A DNA stretch of 64,000 nt, taken from Phlebotomus papatasi (Eukaryota; Arthropoda; Insecta; Diptera; Psychodidae). This document shows positions 12,029 to 23,626 of the stretch, piece by piece. The notes under the pieces are model-generated. The model did not search any database. It was not told the DNA's origin and was given only the letters and a program-made list of their open reading frames with translations. The stretch lies in contig NC_077223.1 in the NCBI RefSeq assembly GCF_024763615.1, forward strand, positions 52,452,627 to 52,516,626, read 5' to 3'. How positions within the stretch are numbered: position 1 is the stretch's first letter; every line of letters begins with the position of its first letter. Both the position numbers and the translations under genes were made by a program.

Positions 12029-13025
12029 GGGGAGACTGGGGCAATTTTTTTTTCAAAACGAAAATTTCAATATTCACTATCTTCTAAAATAAAAGAGACT
12101 GAGGCTTGAAGTTTTTATAGCCTTCATGAACCTTTTTAAACTTACAAAGTTTCAAGGGATTCGATGAAGGATTATGTAAAATGAAAAATAAAGAAATTTT
12201 GAGCCCTATTTTTGGAATATTTGGCTTACAGAAAATATCAAAACTGATTAGCTCAATTTACGCACATTTCTCGTTAAGATAGAGAAAAATTATCTTCGAC
12301 AAAGTTGTAGAGAAATAAATTTCCTATAAAAATCAAGGGCTACAACATACTAAAATTTCAGCCCGATGCATAAAGGAATTTCTGAGTTATTTAACTTAGA
12401 AAATTGAAAAATTTTCTTTTTAAAAATAGCGCCCCTAGCGGTGGTTTTATGAACTTGTGATTTTAGAAAGTGAAGTGGCATTTCACGAGAGCTTTCCAAA
12501 AAGCCCTCACTTTTTAAATTCTGACAATTAGAACCGGAGTTATGGTCATTTTAAGATTTTTTTGGACCCTTATAGCTCGGGTCAGGGGGGTCGGGGGACC
12601 TTAAGTTTGGTATTAATGGAAGGCTCTAAGGCCCAGCTATAACATACTAAAATTTGAGCCCGATCGATGCCATAGGGGCGGAGCCATTAAGAAAACAAAA
12701 AAAGGAGGGTATTCAAAATGGCGGAAAGAGGGGTGGGGGGTGGGGGGTTAATGCACCAAGTTGCAATTTTCACCCGATATATAACCTTTGCCGAAAACCG
12801 CAAGTCGATATCTTTTTTAGTTTAGGAGCTATTAAGCTCCAAAGAGCGGCCGGCCGGGAACGTAAAATAGCCACATGTATATTCGTGATCAGGAAGTGGC
12901 GAAACACATTTTGGCCAAGTTTGAGCGCGATCGGAGGACATGAAATTTTGTTAGGATTATAGTAGGTGAGATTGTTAAGAATCTCACCTAATATCCGTTT
13001 TGTGACTTTTTGCCCCAGTCTCCCC
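12029..13025 (-). mobile_element. GGGGAGACTGGGGC element, copy 1 (long form)
   Basis: Termini GGGGAGACTGGGGCA and TGCCCCAGTCTCCCC, with TA outside each end (12027-12028, 13026-13027). Relative to copies 2 and 3 (about 595 bp), this one carries an extra internal module (about 12340-12993). In the opposite orientation that module matches the interior of copy 4 (57.8-58.5 kb), including the hairpin GGTGAGATTGTTAAGAATCTCACC, GGGGCGGAGCC, a short CCGG run and G-rich tracts. No credible protein frame. Confidence 0.7.
12726..12750 (+). other. G-rich tract with quadruplex potential
   Basis: Three runs of four to six G separated by single T residues (GGGGTGGGGGGTGGGGGG). The complementary C-rich form is kept in copy 4 at about 58032-58055. 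A second G-rich patch lies at 12583-12600. Confidence 0.5.
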
Positions 13026-13511
13026 TATTTAAAAGAATTTGAGCAAGGTTTGTTGGGTTGTCATAAAGGGCTTAAAAAGAGCCTTGGTGTCTGCAGCCCA
13101 CAGATCGGACTATGCTCCAATAACGTACGTATTTTCTATATGTATTTCTTAATGTTTTTATATGCTATCGAACTAAATATTTAGTTCATGCATTTGTCTG
13201 GTCGGAATTATACAAAATTGAATACTTTTGGAATACCTTCAAAATCGTAACCATCAATTTTTGAAATGAGCTGAATTTCTTAAAAATCGGTGATTACAAT
13301 TTCAGGGAAAATGTTCTTCAATATTATGTAAGTTTGTAACAGATTTATCAATTCAGTTTGGAATCGGCAAATAGAAAAATTAAGTAAAAATGATGGTTAT
13401 ATTCGTACTCGTAAGTTTTAAACCATATCCTAGGAATTAATGTCTAATCCTTTAAATTCTAGTGGGTCACCGACCAACGACCCAAAAAATGATGTAATTT
13501 TTCTGGCTATA

Positions 13512-13714
13512 GGGGTGAATTGAATTGAAAGTGGGGCATATTTCAATTGGCATACCTTTGAATTTGGGTTTTTTTCACCTATATCTTCAAATGAACCTGG
13601 ACTTTTACTTTAACATAATTTAGTTCGAGAAAACTATTCCTCAATTCCTTTTACAAATAGGAGAAGAAACCCATTATCAAAGGTATTTTATTTTAAAGGT
13701 GCTCCACTTTCCCC
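13512..13714. mobile_element. GGGG...CCCC foldback element, AAGTGGGGC family
   Basis: TA-GGGGTGAATTG at the left and CCACTTTCCCC-TA at the right, with TA duplications at 13510-13511 and 13715-13716. The interior has the family blocks AAAGTGGGGCAT, TTTTTTTCACCTATAT and AAAGGTGCTCC. Confidence 0.55.
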
Positions 13715-13716
13715 TA

Positions 13717-16363
13717 AGGATGTACGAAGTAAAAGAAAATTACCATACCATGTAAGCTTTCATGTATAACGTATAACGTTACTTTAGCTGACCTTTATGA
13801 TCTATTCTTATTTATTGTTTTCTGAGTTATTTCACGGCATGATCAGGAAATATTTGTGACAGTAAATTTCAAATTCAAGTTGACAAATTTGTCCGTTGGC
13901 GTTGGTTGATTCCTTTGAATTTTACCCGAATATTTTAGTCTCCTGTTGGTGAGAAAAGCTAACCACCCACTAAAAGCGCCGCTACGTGAAAAGTGAGTGA
14001 GTAAATATTTTGTGAGTGGCGGGACGTATTTTTAGAAAATTGACATGTCACGTTTATTTATTGTGTTTCAGCCTTCCCCAAAGTCCTCCTCGAGAGCTTG
14101 ACTCTTTTTCTAAGCTGTTCCACACCTCAATTGAATTCTTGAGGCGTGTATTTTGATGTCAGTGAATTGGATATTTTTAACCGTATATGCGAAAACCAGC
14201 AAGACCTATCGTTTAATAATCCTTGCAAAAATCTGTCGCTTTTTTTTTTTGGGGTTATTTTCTCACCAGAAATTACTAGAGCTTTGGTGGAAGAGTTCAA
14301 AAGAACCCTCTTGACGTGAGAAAGGTCTAAAAATAAACGCGAGAATTCTTGAAATGTATCTCAAAAATAATTTTCCTCGTGATTCTTCTCCAGTTACTCT
14401 TCTATGTCATCCTAACTTGGAAAACTATTTATAGGAACAGTCTCTCCAGATGCACTCTTGCACCTGCCACTTCCTCTCGTCATTCTAAATCATTTTGCAC
14501 AGACTCACCAGTGGAAATAGCATTGTTCTTCACAGGGAAGTGGAAAGCCTCAAATCAATTCACAGTGACAGTGAAAATGTGGGGTGAATATCACGATTTC
14601 TATATAACGCTTTTTTTGCCTCCTGGCTATTGTTTTATAGAAAAATCAATATTTAAATGATCAGCAGTGTTCTAATCAGTGAATTAGTGCTCCTGTGCAA
14701 AGTGTTTCAATCATAGGCATATTGAAAGTTGCAGAATTTAAGCGCATCACTGATTTAAATGCTTTTTAAGACATAGAGTAAATTAACATTTTTATTTTAT
14801 GTTTTTAGTTGAATTTTAAACTAATTGGGAAGATTGAAGAACAATCGGAAAGTACTTTTAATAGAATTAATAATATTTCAAGAGCTTCAAGGTTTTGATA
14901 AAAATTTTCAAATTAATATCAAATAAATTGAACGAATCTTAGTTGCTTCTCGACAAAAATTTTGCAGTGATTCTAAAAAAAATATTTCTTCATTGTCAAA
15001 TTTTAGTTTTCAGTAAAGGTACGTAAAACTAAATTAATTGTAGCAGTGTTTTTTTGTCAATTCAATTACCTACAGCCATTTGGGTTATATAGTACAAAAA
15101 TAATTTTCTAAATATCCTAAACAATTCTTATTTTGTTGAAAAGCCTTTTGAATACAAAATGCCAAAAGGAAAAACGAGTCTTTTCAAAATCTCCCACCTT
15201 TAGTTTGTCCATCAATACCCCCCAGTTAATGATTAATGAAGGCAACAACACCAGTTGACAGTGTTCCTTGAAAATAAATCATTGCGTTTGGGTCGTCCGA
15301 CTGGAGGAGTGTGACCAGCATTCACTGATACGTTTTCAACATTTCTTTTAAGAATGAATCTTGCGAGGAGTGATTCGTGAAACGCATTGAGTTCTCCAAA
15401 CACATTAGTCGACTTGGCGTGATTTATAAGCGACATGTAGCACAAATAATAACCCACCAACGGCTTTTATGGTAATGCATCAATTATACTTGAGATGCTT
15501 GACATCATTTTGCACACCAACACCAATTCACATTCTGTGTGTGTCACTAAGAAGTTGAAACATTTTTCGCGAGGATGAATTAATAGTTAGACGATGATTT
15601 TTCATGTAGAGAAACTGAACTCCGCACAATTTCATTCGTCCTGATGGAGAAAAATTGCTCAGACATTTTTCAGATGGTACGATGTAAGCTTTGAAAAAGT
15701 TCTTTCACATAAACTTTAGCACACAGTCTCACTGACACGACATAAAATTTATTACCAACTAAGAGTGTGTAAGAGCCCTGACCTGCACCAAACTTATTAC
15801 ATATTCTGTACCAGAAAGCCTCTTGCTCGCACACAAAAGCATATAGAGAAAAAAGGCGCAGATTGGAGAAAAAGCTCTGTATTTTCCACATTCTGGGAAT
15901 AGCTCTTCGCTGATTTTTTTTTCTGGGATATCATTCAATAGAGACAAAAAACTCTATGTGTTCATTTTTTTTTTTCTAAAATAAAGGCTATCAGTTTTTT
16001 TTAAAGTGTTATCCTAAATAAAAAGAAGTGACAAAGCATCATAGCTTTGTGAAATGCTCGAACTAAATAGGTATTTAAATACGGTGGTCCTAAAGTAGAT
16101 TCACATTTACCAAATAAACCAATTCATGCAAAACCATCATATTAATGAGTAAATGAGTCTTCCACTAGATAATTTTACGTTTATATGTCCAAAACTGATA
16201 TAAAACGATTTATCAATCCTCTAAAATATTACCCAAAAGAAATTTTATAATTGAGTCCTTTGAAAATATCAAGCCCAGACTGGTTTGAACTTATCATGAA
16301 CTCCGAGACCGTTGAAATGAATCCATACTTTCTGCAATTGGTTAAGAAATACGCTTTCTTATG
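13717..16363. other. stretch without a supported gene
   Basis: The frame 14349-14660 has a hydrophobic start but opens on TTG with no ATG near its 5' end, and I see no homology. Nothing else is interpretable here. Confidence 0.4.
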
Positions 16364-16493
16364 CCCTAGACACACTTACGACTTAAGCCGAGAGACGACT
16401 TAGTGGAAAATGATGAAAATAAAGTTTAACCATTATGTCGAGTATAAGTACGCTAAGCCGTCTCTCGGCTAATCCTCAGGTCTGTCAAGGCCC
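16364..16493. mobile_element. CCCTAGACACAC foldback element, degraded copy
   Basis: It starts CCCTAGACACACTTACGAC, like the copy at 19020-19202. TAAGCCGAGAGACG in the left half pairs with CGTCTCTCGGCTAA in the right half. The right terminus is eroded. Confidence 0.5.
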
Positions 16494-16554
16494 TTAGAGC
16501 TGATTAATATTAAACCTTGAAAAATTATCATTCAGAATAACACAAGATCACTAT

Positions 16555-16740
16555 GCGTCATTGATATATCCTAAAAAAAACATGGTTTTTGGTGATGAAG
16601 GGTGGAATCGATTTAAAAAAAAGTCGATTTTAAGACAGGTCCCCTGAAGAGCTACAATTATTATCTCTAATTGTTTGACTTGTAAATCTGGTTAAAAGCT
16701 AGAAGCGTAGACGGCGTAACAATTTCTTCACAAAATATAA
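16555..16740 (+). repeat. fragment of a dispersed repeat (TATCTCTAA...GACGG block)
   Basis: The order ACATGGTTTT, CCCCTGAAGAGCT, TTATCTCTAATTGTTTG, GTAGACGGCGTAAC parallels 29343-29530 and 40070-40170. This looks like the 3' part of the family also seen at 18643 and 28970. Confidence 0.4.
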
Positions 16741-16843
16741 GATTTTGTAAATTACCAAAATATTATGGCTTGGGGAACAACAAGTCAATATACAAAGAGG
16801 ATAATTAACTATCTCACTATCTCTTATCATTTTGGTATCTTAA

Positions 16844-16979
16844 CCCTTTAAGGGCGAGTGAGATACCGGTGTTTCGAAAACATTTTTTTTTAAGTATAGA
16901 AAGCTATTTTGCCTTCTAAATAGTCCGAAAGATTAGTTTTTATTTTTGGGACACCGGTGTCCCATTCGTCCTTAAAGGG
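16844..16979. mobile_element. piggyBac-like MITE (TTAA target, CCCTTTAAGG ends)
   Basis: TTAA at 16840-16843 and 16980-16983 flanks CCCTTTAAGGGCGAGTGAGA at the left and its inverted form ending TCGTCCTTAAAGGG at the right. A subterminal CACCGGTG palindrome is near both ends. TTAA duplications with CCC-starting termini are the hallmark of piggyBac elements. 136 bp, non-coding. Confidence 0.75.
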
Positions 16980-16983
16980 TTAA

Positions 16984-18642
16984 TGTCATAAAGGATGCAT
17001 GAATGGACGAATCTTCCGCAATATTGCGATAAAATTTGACTCTGACGTTGGGAACGGACATTTGTAAGTACTAAAAATCGAAGGGTTTGCATATATTGTT
17101 TCCTTCGGAAAGTTTGAGCAATAAAAGTTAGTTTCAAATATACTTTTACTAACATTGTCCAAATACTACCCTACCATCCTTTCATTGATGCCATATGCAC
17201 TCGATGTGCTATGAAGAATTTCATCATTTTTCAATAGTTTACAATTTTCAATTAAGCTATGTGAAAAGCTGACATGGAAAATTTATGTTATCGGCCAGTG
17301 AAAATGGGAAATTGCTCCAATTCACCTTATCGAGAAAAAATGGGTTGATTGTTACAGCAGAAAACACCTGGTAAAAATTATATTGTTGAGTGTTCTGTAC
17401 CAAAAAAAATACAATTACTTAGTTTTGATTTATAACTTACAACACAGCATTTTTTTACGAATTTTTATACGAGATTTTTGAAAAATGTGTCACCCGAAAG
17501 CACGTGTTTTTTTCCAAGTAATGTTGAAATGTTAGTAGAAATATTATGGAACCGAGTGTTTTAATAAACTAGTAAATTAAATGTAAATTAATAAGAAAAT
17601 TACTCTATATTTCCTGATGCTTCTAAATTGGGAAGTTAAAAATAATAATCGCCAATAAAATATGCCAAATTAGAACATAATATTTGGTTGTAAAAATCAT
17701 CAAAATCAATATTAAATCCCTACGACATTGATGAATATAATAACATAAATTTTCCTTAATATTACAATGGAAGATTCATTGTCCATAAGGGATGAGAAGG
17801 AAAGGCATAAAAACTAATGCTGAAGGGAGAAAAAGTGGTCGAGGAAGAGAAAAATGCGTAAAGTGGGCAAAAATATTAAAATATAATGGGGGAAAATTGC
17901 CTTGACAACTTCATGCCATGCTCTTACACACATAATAATAATCATAATCATAACAATGTTTTGGGGACAACGAGAGCTTTCACCCTCCAGCACCAAGAAT
18001 ACCATTAAGCGGCCATGCTCGCTGATTCTGGACAACTTTTGGTCCATTCAATCACATTACAGCCCAAAAAAAAGCTCACAAAAAGCGCGCGTCACGCTTC
18101 AGGGATCTTTCTTTCTCTTTCTGTTTCCCCAGAGACTTCTCTCACAAACCTCAACCCCATTTTTATTCCCTTCCAAAGACATGGTATGTAATTACACACC
18201 ACAAAAGCCACCCCACATAATCGCACATGAAATGCCTGTAAATTTTTGGCGAGAGGCTCAGCTGCAAGGATTGGGTGAAAAAGCTCCAACGAAGGTCAAC
18301 ACCCTCTCTGCGCAACTAACGTTTATTCTGGACGAGAAAGCACGCAAACACCATGGCAATTCACGGTGATTTGCATTGCCTTGCAGCCCTGGGAGCTTTT
18401 TACTCTCGAGGATTTTCATTGAGGTGATAAATACGGGCCAAAGTAATTTTCAGTCGACTTTAGAGGTTAACGTATTAAATTTTTTTACTACCTAAATTAG
18501 TATGTAATTTAAAAAGAAAATCACTTAAAATCCTTCATGCATGTTGATGATATCATTATGTTACTGTTTTATCTTATAGATACAACATTTCAGGAAAACC
18601 ATTTTGAGTTATGAAATTTTAATGCGCTCTGCATAGTAAAAA
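16984..18642. other. stretch without a supported gene
   Basis: An open frame with an ATG at 17956 runs to 18369 (about 137 codons) in a GC-richer patch, but it is compositionally biased, unrecognised and lacks splice signals. Three AAAAGCTC-type octamers fall at 18070, 18279 and 18393. Confidence 0.4.
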
Positions 18643-19010
18643 GGATGGCAAAACGTCCCATGCATTGCGAAATCCTCGAATTCGCGACTTCGATGCCATA
18701 TCTCAAAATTACTTTTTCATCATTTAACCGTTTACCGGTTCACAACCATTTTTTACCGATTTACATATGACTCGAAAAATCATCCAAAGAAGCTAAAGAA
18801 ATTAGTTTTCGGATAAAAAATATTTATCGGTTATAACCTGTTCATAACCGATTGTAATCGGGTAAAACTTGTTAGAAATTCCAGGACCTTTCCAACGAGC
18901 CTGTACCATTCGGTTAATAAATGCGCGCCCTAGAGCCTTCTTAACGTTTAACCTTGAAAAACCGTTTTTAAGAAAGATTCAACGGTATTTTCGTACATGG
19001 ATAAAATGTC
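18643..19010 (+). repeat. dispersed repeat rich in CGGTT(C/A)ATAACCGAT
   Basis: It begins GGCAAAACGTCCCATGCATT and holds several short CGGTTATAACC, CATAACCGATTG and ACCGTTTACCGG blocks, then CCTTTCCAACGAGCC and AAAAACCGTTTTTAAG. The same series occurs at 28970-29560, 35525-35690, 38615-39333 and 39859-40175. Confidence 0.5.
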
Positions 19011-19019
19011 CGCCTAATG

Positions 19020-19202
19020 CCCTAGACACACTTACGACTTAAGCCGAAAGACTGTTTAACGTAATTATAATCAAAATAATAAATATATTACATTTCCATC
19101 AGTTTTGACTAATACACCCCTCGGCTTAATCCGAGAAATGGCATAATTAGTGGGAAACTGATAGGAATTTAGTTAAATCCTAAGTCGTTAGTGTGTCTAG
19201 GG
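19020..19202. mobile_element. CCCTAGACACAC foldback element
   Basis: CCCTAGACACACTTACGACT at the left is mirrored by GTCGTTAGTGTGTCTAGGG at the right. Inner CCGAAAGAC and CTCGGCTTAATCCGAG blocks are also self-complementary. Flanks are AATG and TAAA, so no clear target duplication. The CCCTAGA terminus resembles piggyBac but TTAA is missing. Confidence 0.6.
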
Positions 19203-19279
19203 TAAAAGTAATCTCTAAAATATATCCAAAAATAAAAATAAAAATTGTTTGAAATGTGAAGATCTAAAACGTTGACAAT

Positions 19280-19546
19280 GGGTCCCGGTCAAAATACCGA
19301 ACTCCAAAATCCCGAAAGCCAAAATCCCGAATTTTTAAAAGTGTCGCAGCTACTCTCACAATTGTTCCCGCGCTTGCTGGAGGCAAAGGGAAATCTTCTG
19401 TGTCTTAAGAAGTTAAACATTTTCCTTCATATAATTTCACCCCTCTCAGGATTTTGAAAATTCGGGAATTTGGCTTTCGGGATTTTGGCTTTCGGGGTTT
19501 TTGGTCTTTTCGGGATTTTGGTATTCGGGATTTTGGCTGCCACCGG
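19280..19546. repeat. foldback of AAAATCCCGAAAGCC repeats
   Basis: The left arm carries tandem 13-16-bp units of the form CCAAAATCCCGAAAG. The right arm carries the complementary TTCGGGATTTTGGCTTTCGGG series, ending CACCGG against CCCGGT. The arms pair over about 60-90 bp around a roughly 100-bp centre. Open frames over it (GFWLSGF-like strings) are by-products of the repeat. Confidence 0.65.
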
Positions 19547-19548
19547 AA

Positions 19549-22360
19549 AGATCACCTACAAAGTTTCATTTTTAATAAAAAAAAGTCATAAAATATATTT
19601 AAAAATATACAATACATTTATGATTTTTAATAGCGTTTTGTCAAAAACTAGTCGTAAAACTTAGAATTTGACATTAACTTTTAATAAAATCATTTTTAAG
19701 CACACACGAATGGTAATGAGCGCGGCTAATACCACCCAAAAATAAAAGTTTTCCTACGGGCATCTGAAGTTTCGTTTTGTCCTAAAAAGTCAGAAAAAAA
19801 TTTTTAGCACTCTCGATTTTTGATCTTCTCGTCTTTAAAAGGTTAATACATAACCTAATTTATACAAAAAAAATTTAGATTGATCGAATCTACGTACCAC
19901 CCACTCTATGGGGTGATTTTTTTTTGAATTTTGTGGGCGAAAATTTTTATATAAAAATTTTCGAAATAATATAAAGTAAAAATTTTATGGAGTCAAAAAA
20001 ATAGAGAAAAATTAATTTATTGCTCTCCCTGTAGGTAGATTAGGACGAGCAATAATATGTAGTTGAACGTAATTTTTAAAATATTTTATGAAGCATATTA
20101 TAACAATTTCACCGTCTTGAGCATAGTAAAAATGTTTTTCACTGGATTTAAACTTTTGTTAAAGTATTTCAAAAGCTACGGCGAATATAATCTCCCTTTC
20201 TTCTAGGAATTATAATTATAAAAGAGAATCAATAGTTGTTCCAAAAATAGAATAAATTTTGTCAAAATGCTCTTGTTTACGAATTTTCCCATCTATTTTC
20301 TACCACGAAGTTGCATCATCTCTTTGGAAAAGTTGCAGACGTTTATTTTTATATCAAGACAATCGATTTCTATGCAAAATGAGCTACTAGAGTAAAGTGT
20401 TCTATATCTCTTCGTAGGTATTATAGTTTACAAGGTTTCAGGGATAGACTAATAGCGCATTGGGTAGTATTTCGGTGTGAAATTAGGGTTGATCTGTCGA
20501 TAAGAAACATTAAATGGCCAATAAATGTGTGTTCAGTGTACCTCATGACAAATTGATCTGTTCTTTTATTCATAAGAACCACTAGAGTCATTCGCCTCTT
20601 TTTCATTTCAAGAGGCGGAAAAGTCTGACTTGCATGCAATTGTCTCGAGTTTCATGCAAACACTCCTTCCCTTTGACGTCTACCCAACCCCTAGTGCATT
20701 TATCAGTGTTTTTCATGCCACATTTGCATTAAGTAAATCTCGCCACTCATTAATCTTGCACGCCAACAATTGGACGCTAAAGGAGGTGGGCAAATGCAAA
20801 TGTCGAGGGCGCCAGAACACTCACCCCCAGAGTCACCCATCGCGAATTATGACACAATTCCCAAGAGGAAGAGCGCCAAGTGGCCTCTTTGGGGTGGATG
20901 ATGTATGTTCAGGGGGTTTTCCTTTGCAATTTGGGTCGTCTATCACTGGTTTTGATCAAATTCGGAGAAAAATAAGAAACACCCAAAAGAGGAGTAGTTT
21001 GTTTGAATAAATTTAACAAGCAACAATTAAACATGAAACTTTAAGATACTGCAAGTTGGTCTCGTGCTAAATTTTTATTTATACTGGGTCAAATGTAAAA
21101 AGAACAAAAAAAGATCTGTATAAGGAATTATTTTTATCTCCCTTCACTTATATCCATTTAAAACTTTATTTTTGGTGTAGAAGTTTTCTAAAAAAAAAAA
21201 AAAAAGAAGAAGCAGTAAAGAGCTTTCTGTGTAAACTGATAAATATTTCATGTCCTTTTTATGGCTCATTAATTTTGGGCTATACTCAAAACTTTGGGTT
21301 CTAATTAATTTCAAGCCTCCTCGAGAGATTTCCATTATCCTCTAAAATTTCTCAAGTCAGAAGACTTTTATGCTCGTGTTCGGGAGGGCGCATGTTGATA
21401 AAAAAAAATATTCTTAAATTTTTTAACGTTCTTTTATGGCAAAGCTTTCACAATGTTGGATTTGGCTTTTCATTTCACGTGTAATTTTGATACCCTGCGG
21501 AGAGTTTTGGCAAAAGCTAACCAGTGAAAACATCAAATAACTCTGCCAGTGACACCGTGTCATATATGTTTGAAATCGATTAATGGGGACAATTTTTGTT
21601 GAACCTGTGACATGAGATTGGACCGTTCTCTCTTGCAAAAGGATATACCGTATCCTATCACAAGGCCAATAGCACCAAATGAATTGTGTTGGTAAAAGCT
21701 CGAATAAAACATGAAGAGGTTGAAAATAAAATATAGGGGAAATAATAAAAGCCATGACCAGGGAAAATTTAGCAGTTTGTTTTGATTTCACAAAACTGAA
21801 CCAGAAAAAAAAAGAAAATCGTTTGATGTGGTGCTTCCGCTAAACTGTTTTCATTCCCAATTCATCTGCGATTTAGGTAAATACATAATTTAATATTGCT
21901 TACGGGGACTCGAATTGCTTCATTTTTCTTTTTCTACCTCTGCCTTATGTTTTGTGCTTCGCAGTGTGAAAGAATGGGGAGCAACACGAAAGATATAGGA
22001 ACAATTAGTTTGGTATATATACCTCTCAAGTCGGTTTTCTCACATCATCACATGGAGTTTTCTTCAATAACTCAATGCGTGATTAATTGAAATCATCTCA
22101 CGTGATTCTTTTGCGTCAGTTTTCACCTCCAAATGAAAAGAATCTCACGTGAAAATAAGGCATTAATTTGTAATGCATTTAAAATCTTATTTATGCTGGA
22201 AGTTCGTTACCTCAGCTATTATGAAGAATACTGGTTTTTTTTAAAAGGCATGCAACGTGGAATATGTTTTTTTTTAATTAAAAACAATCCAATAGGGTTG
22301 TGGTAAAGGGTTGTGGCCTGATCCATAAAAAATTTTGCCGTTGTGCAAAATTCTTTAATT
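19549..22360. other. stretch without a supported gene; GC-richer patch at 20.6-20.95 kb
   Basis: A patch at about 20640-20950 is compositionally more complex than its surroundings and has an open frame without a start or splice sites I trust. It could be regulatory. The rest is AT-rich. A poly-A/T run of about 15 bases lies at 21190-21205. Confidence 0.4.
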
Positions 22361-22364
22361 TTAA

Positions 22365-22504
22365 CCCATTAAGGACGAGTGGGACACACATGTCCCAATA
22401 ACAAAATCCGTTTTTCTTACTATTTAGATGTCAAAATGACTTTCTGTAATAAAAGAAATTGGCTTTGTTTTTGGGACATCGGTGTCCCACTTGTCCTGAA
22501 AGTA
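22365..22504. mobile_element. piggyBac-like MITE, second copy
   Basis: TTAA (22361-22364) and TTAA (22505-22508) flank CCCATTAAGGACGAGTGGG and a right end ending TTGTCCTGAAAGTA. Both sides keep the GGGACA(C/T) blocks. The right terminal CCC has decayed. Confidence 0.65.
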
Positions 22505-22553
22505 TTAAGGATTGAGAAACCTAGCACTGAGTTGCTACAACATTGAAATTTCA

Positions 22554-22689
22554 CCCTTTAAGTGCGAGGGGGTCAAAAATTGAGGGTCAGAAAAATCACT
22601 TTTTCTGCCTTCTTAATTAGAGTAAAACATAGCTTTAGAAGGCCGTAGGAAAAATTTGGGACACCGGTGTTCCAATCGTCTTTAAAGGG
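22554..22689. mobile_element. piggyBac-like MITE, third copy (degraded target site)
   Basis: CCCTTTAAGTGCGAGGGGG at the left and TTCCAATCGTCTTTAAAGGG at the right, with a GGGACACCGGTGTT block. The TTAA sites have mutated to TTCA and CTAA. It lies 50 bp from the second copy in the same orientation. Confidence 0.6.
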
Positions 22690-22748
22690 CTAATGACTTC
22701 TCAGAGAAATTTTCGTCCATATTTGACCGTTTTTTCTACATAAGCGTA

Positions 22749-22926
22749 GGGGGAAGTGGGGCTACTTTGAAATTGGAATTTTTCACCTATTAAGTGAAAC
22801 TGAGTCATATCGTAATGTAATTTAGCTTCTCAATCTGTTTGTGCAGCTAACTTGTATTACGATAAAGCTTAATTTTATTTAAAAATTTGTGAAAAATCCC
22901 AATTTCAAAGCTGCCCTACTTCCCCC
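22749..22926. mobile_element. GGGGGAAGTGGGGC foldback MITE
   Basis: GGGGGAAGTGGGGCTACTTTG at the left and CAAAGCTGCCCTACTTCCCCC at the right, with AAATTGGAATTTTTCACC mirrored by GTGAAAAATCCCAATTT. 178 bp. The left flank is TA, the right TG. Confidence 0.65.
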
Positions 22927-23199
22927 TGAAGCGATTAGCTTTAAAATGAACATAAATTTCTCTATTGTGTAGAGACTTAATGAAAATATTTAATTGATAT
23001 AAATGAAAAAGGTTAAAGTATTTGAGAATTTGTCCACAATCACGAAAATTTATATCTCCGCTAAAATAGAAATTGAGCTTTTTTATCAATTTTACAAGAG
23101 TTCTTAAAATGAAGAAGTTATAAACTTTTTCAAAAAGTTTTCAAAGTAATAACTGTTGTTTTCGATACCTAATTTTGCTCAAAATTTAATTACCTATTA

Positions 23200-23626
23200 G
23201 GGTAAGTGTGCCAAATTGCGGCCAGCTTGCAATTTCGGCCACCTTTTTTGTTCCTCGAATTTCCATGAACTTTTAGATTTTACGTACTCTAAAGATTATA
23301 CAATGCAAAAAGAATAACAAAAAATGTAGCTTCGACAAACGAGATGACGTGAAAAAGATATTAGAAGAATTCCCGAAGGGCAAGGCACTATGAGAATGAA
23401 GGTGGCCGAAATAGGGCACCAAAGCTATGTCTATATTTTTATTCATTTTAAAATGTATTAAGAATGATTTTAGAGTAAATAAAGACGGTAAATTCTTTAC
23501 AAGGTTCCAAGCAACACTCTTTAGGAAGAAAGAATAAAAAAATCAGTTTGAATTTAAAATAATACATTTCAAACTTGAGACTTTGACGCCTGCATGCAAC
23601 TATGCCGAAATTTGGCTCTCTTACCC
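23200..23626. mobile_element. GGGTAAGTGTGCCAAATT element, copy 1
   Basis: The left end GGGTAAGTGTGCCAAATTGC is mirrored by GCCGAAATTTGGCTCTCTTACCC. Inner CAGCTTGCAATTTCGGCC and TGCATGCAACTATGCCGAAA also pair. A second copy of like length is at 56346-56764. TA precedes the left end. Confidence 0.6.

Noticed and set aside
17902..18369. 155-codon open frame on the plus strand
   Set aside because: The first ATG is only at 17956; the start is ATAATA-derived polyisoleucine, no domain is recognisable and there are no splice sites around it. Probably chance in a GC-richer patch.
19280..19546. CRISPR-like array of short AAAATCCCGAAAGCC repeats
   Set aside because: Units are contiguous without unique spacers and appear inverted on the other side, so it is a foldback repeat in eukaryotic DNA.
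20630..21010. 126-codon open frame
   Set aside because: No recognisable protein features or splice context; the local composition could equally be regulatory.
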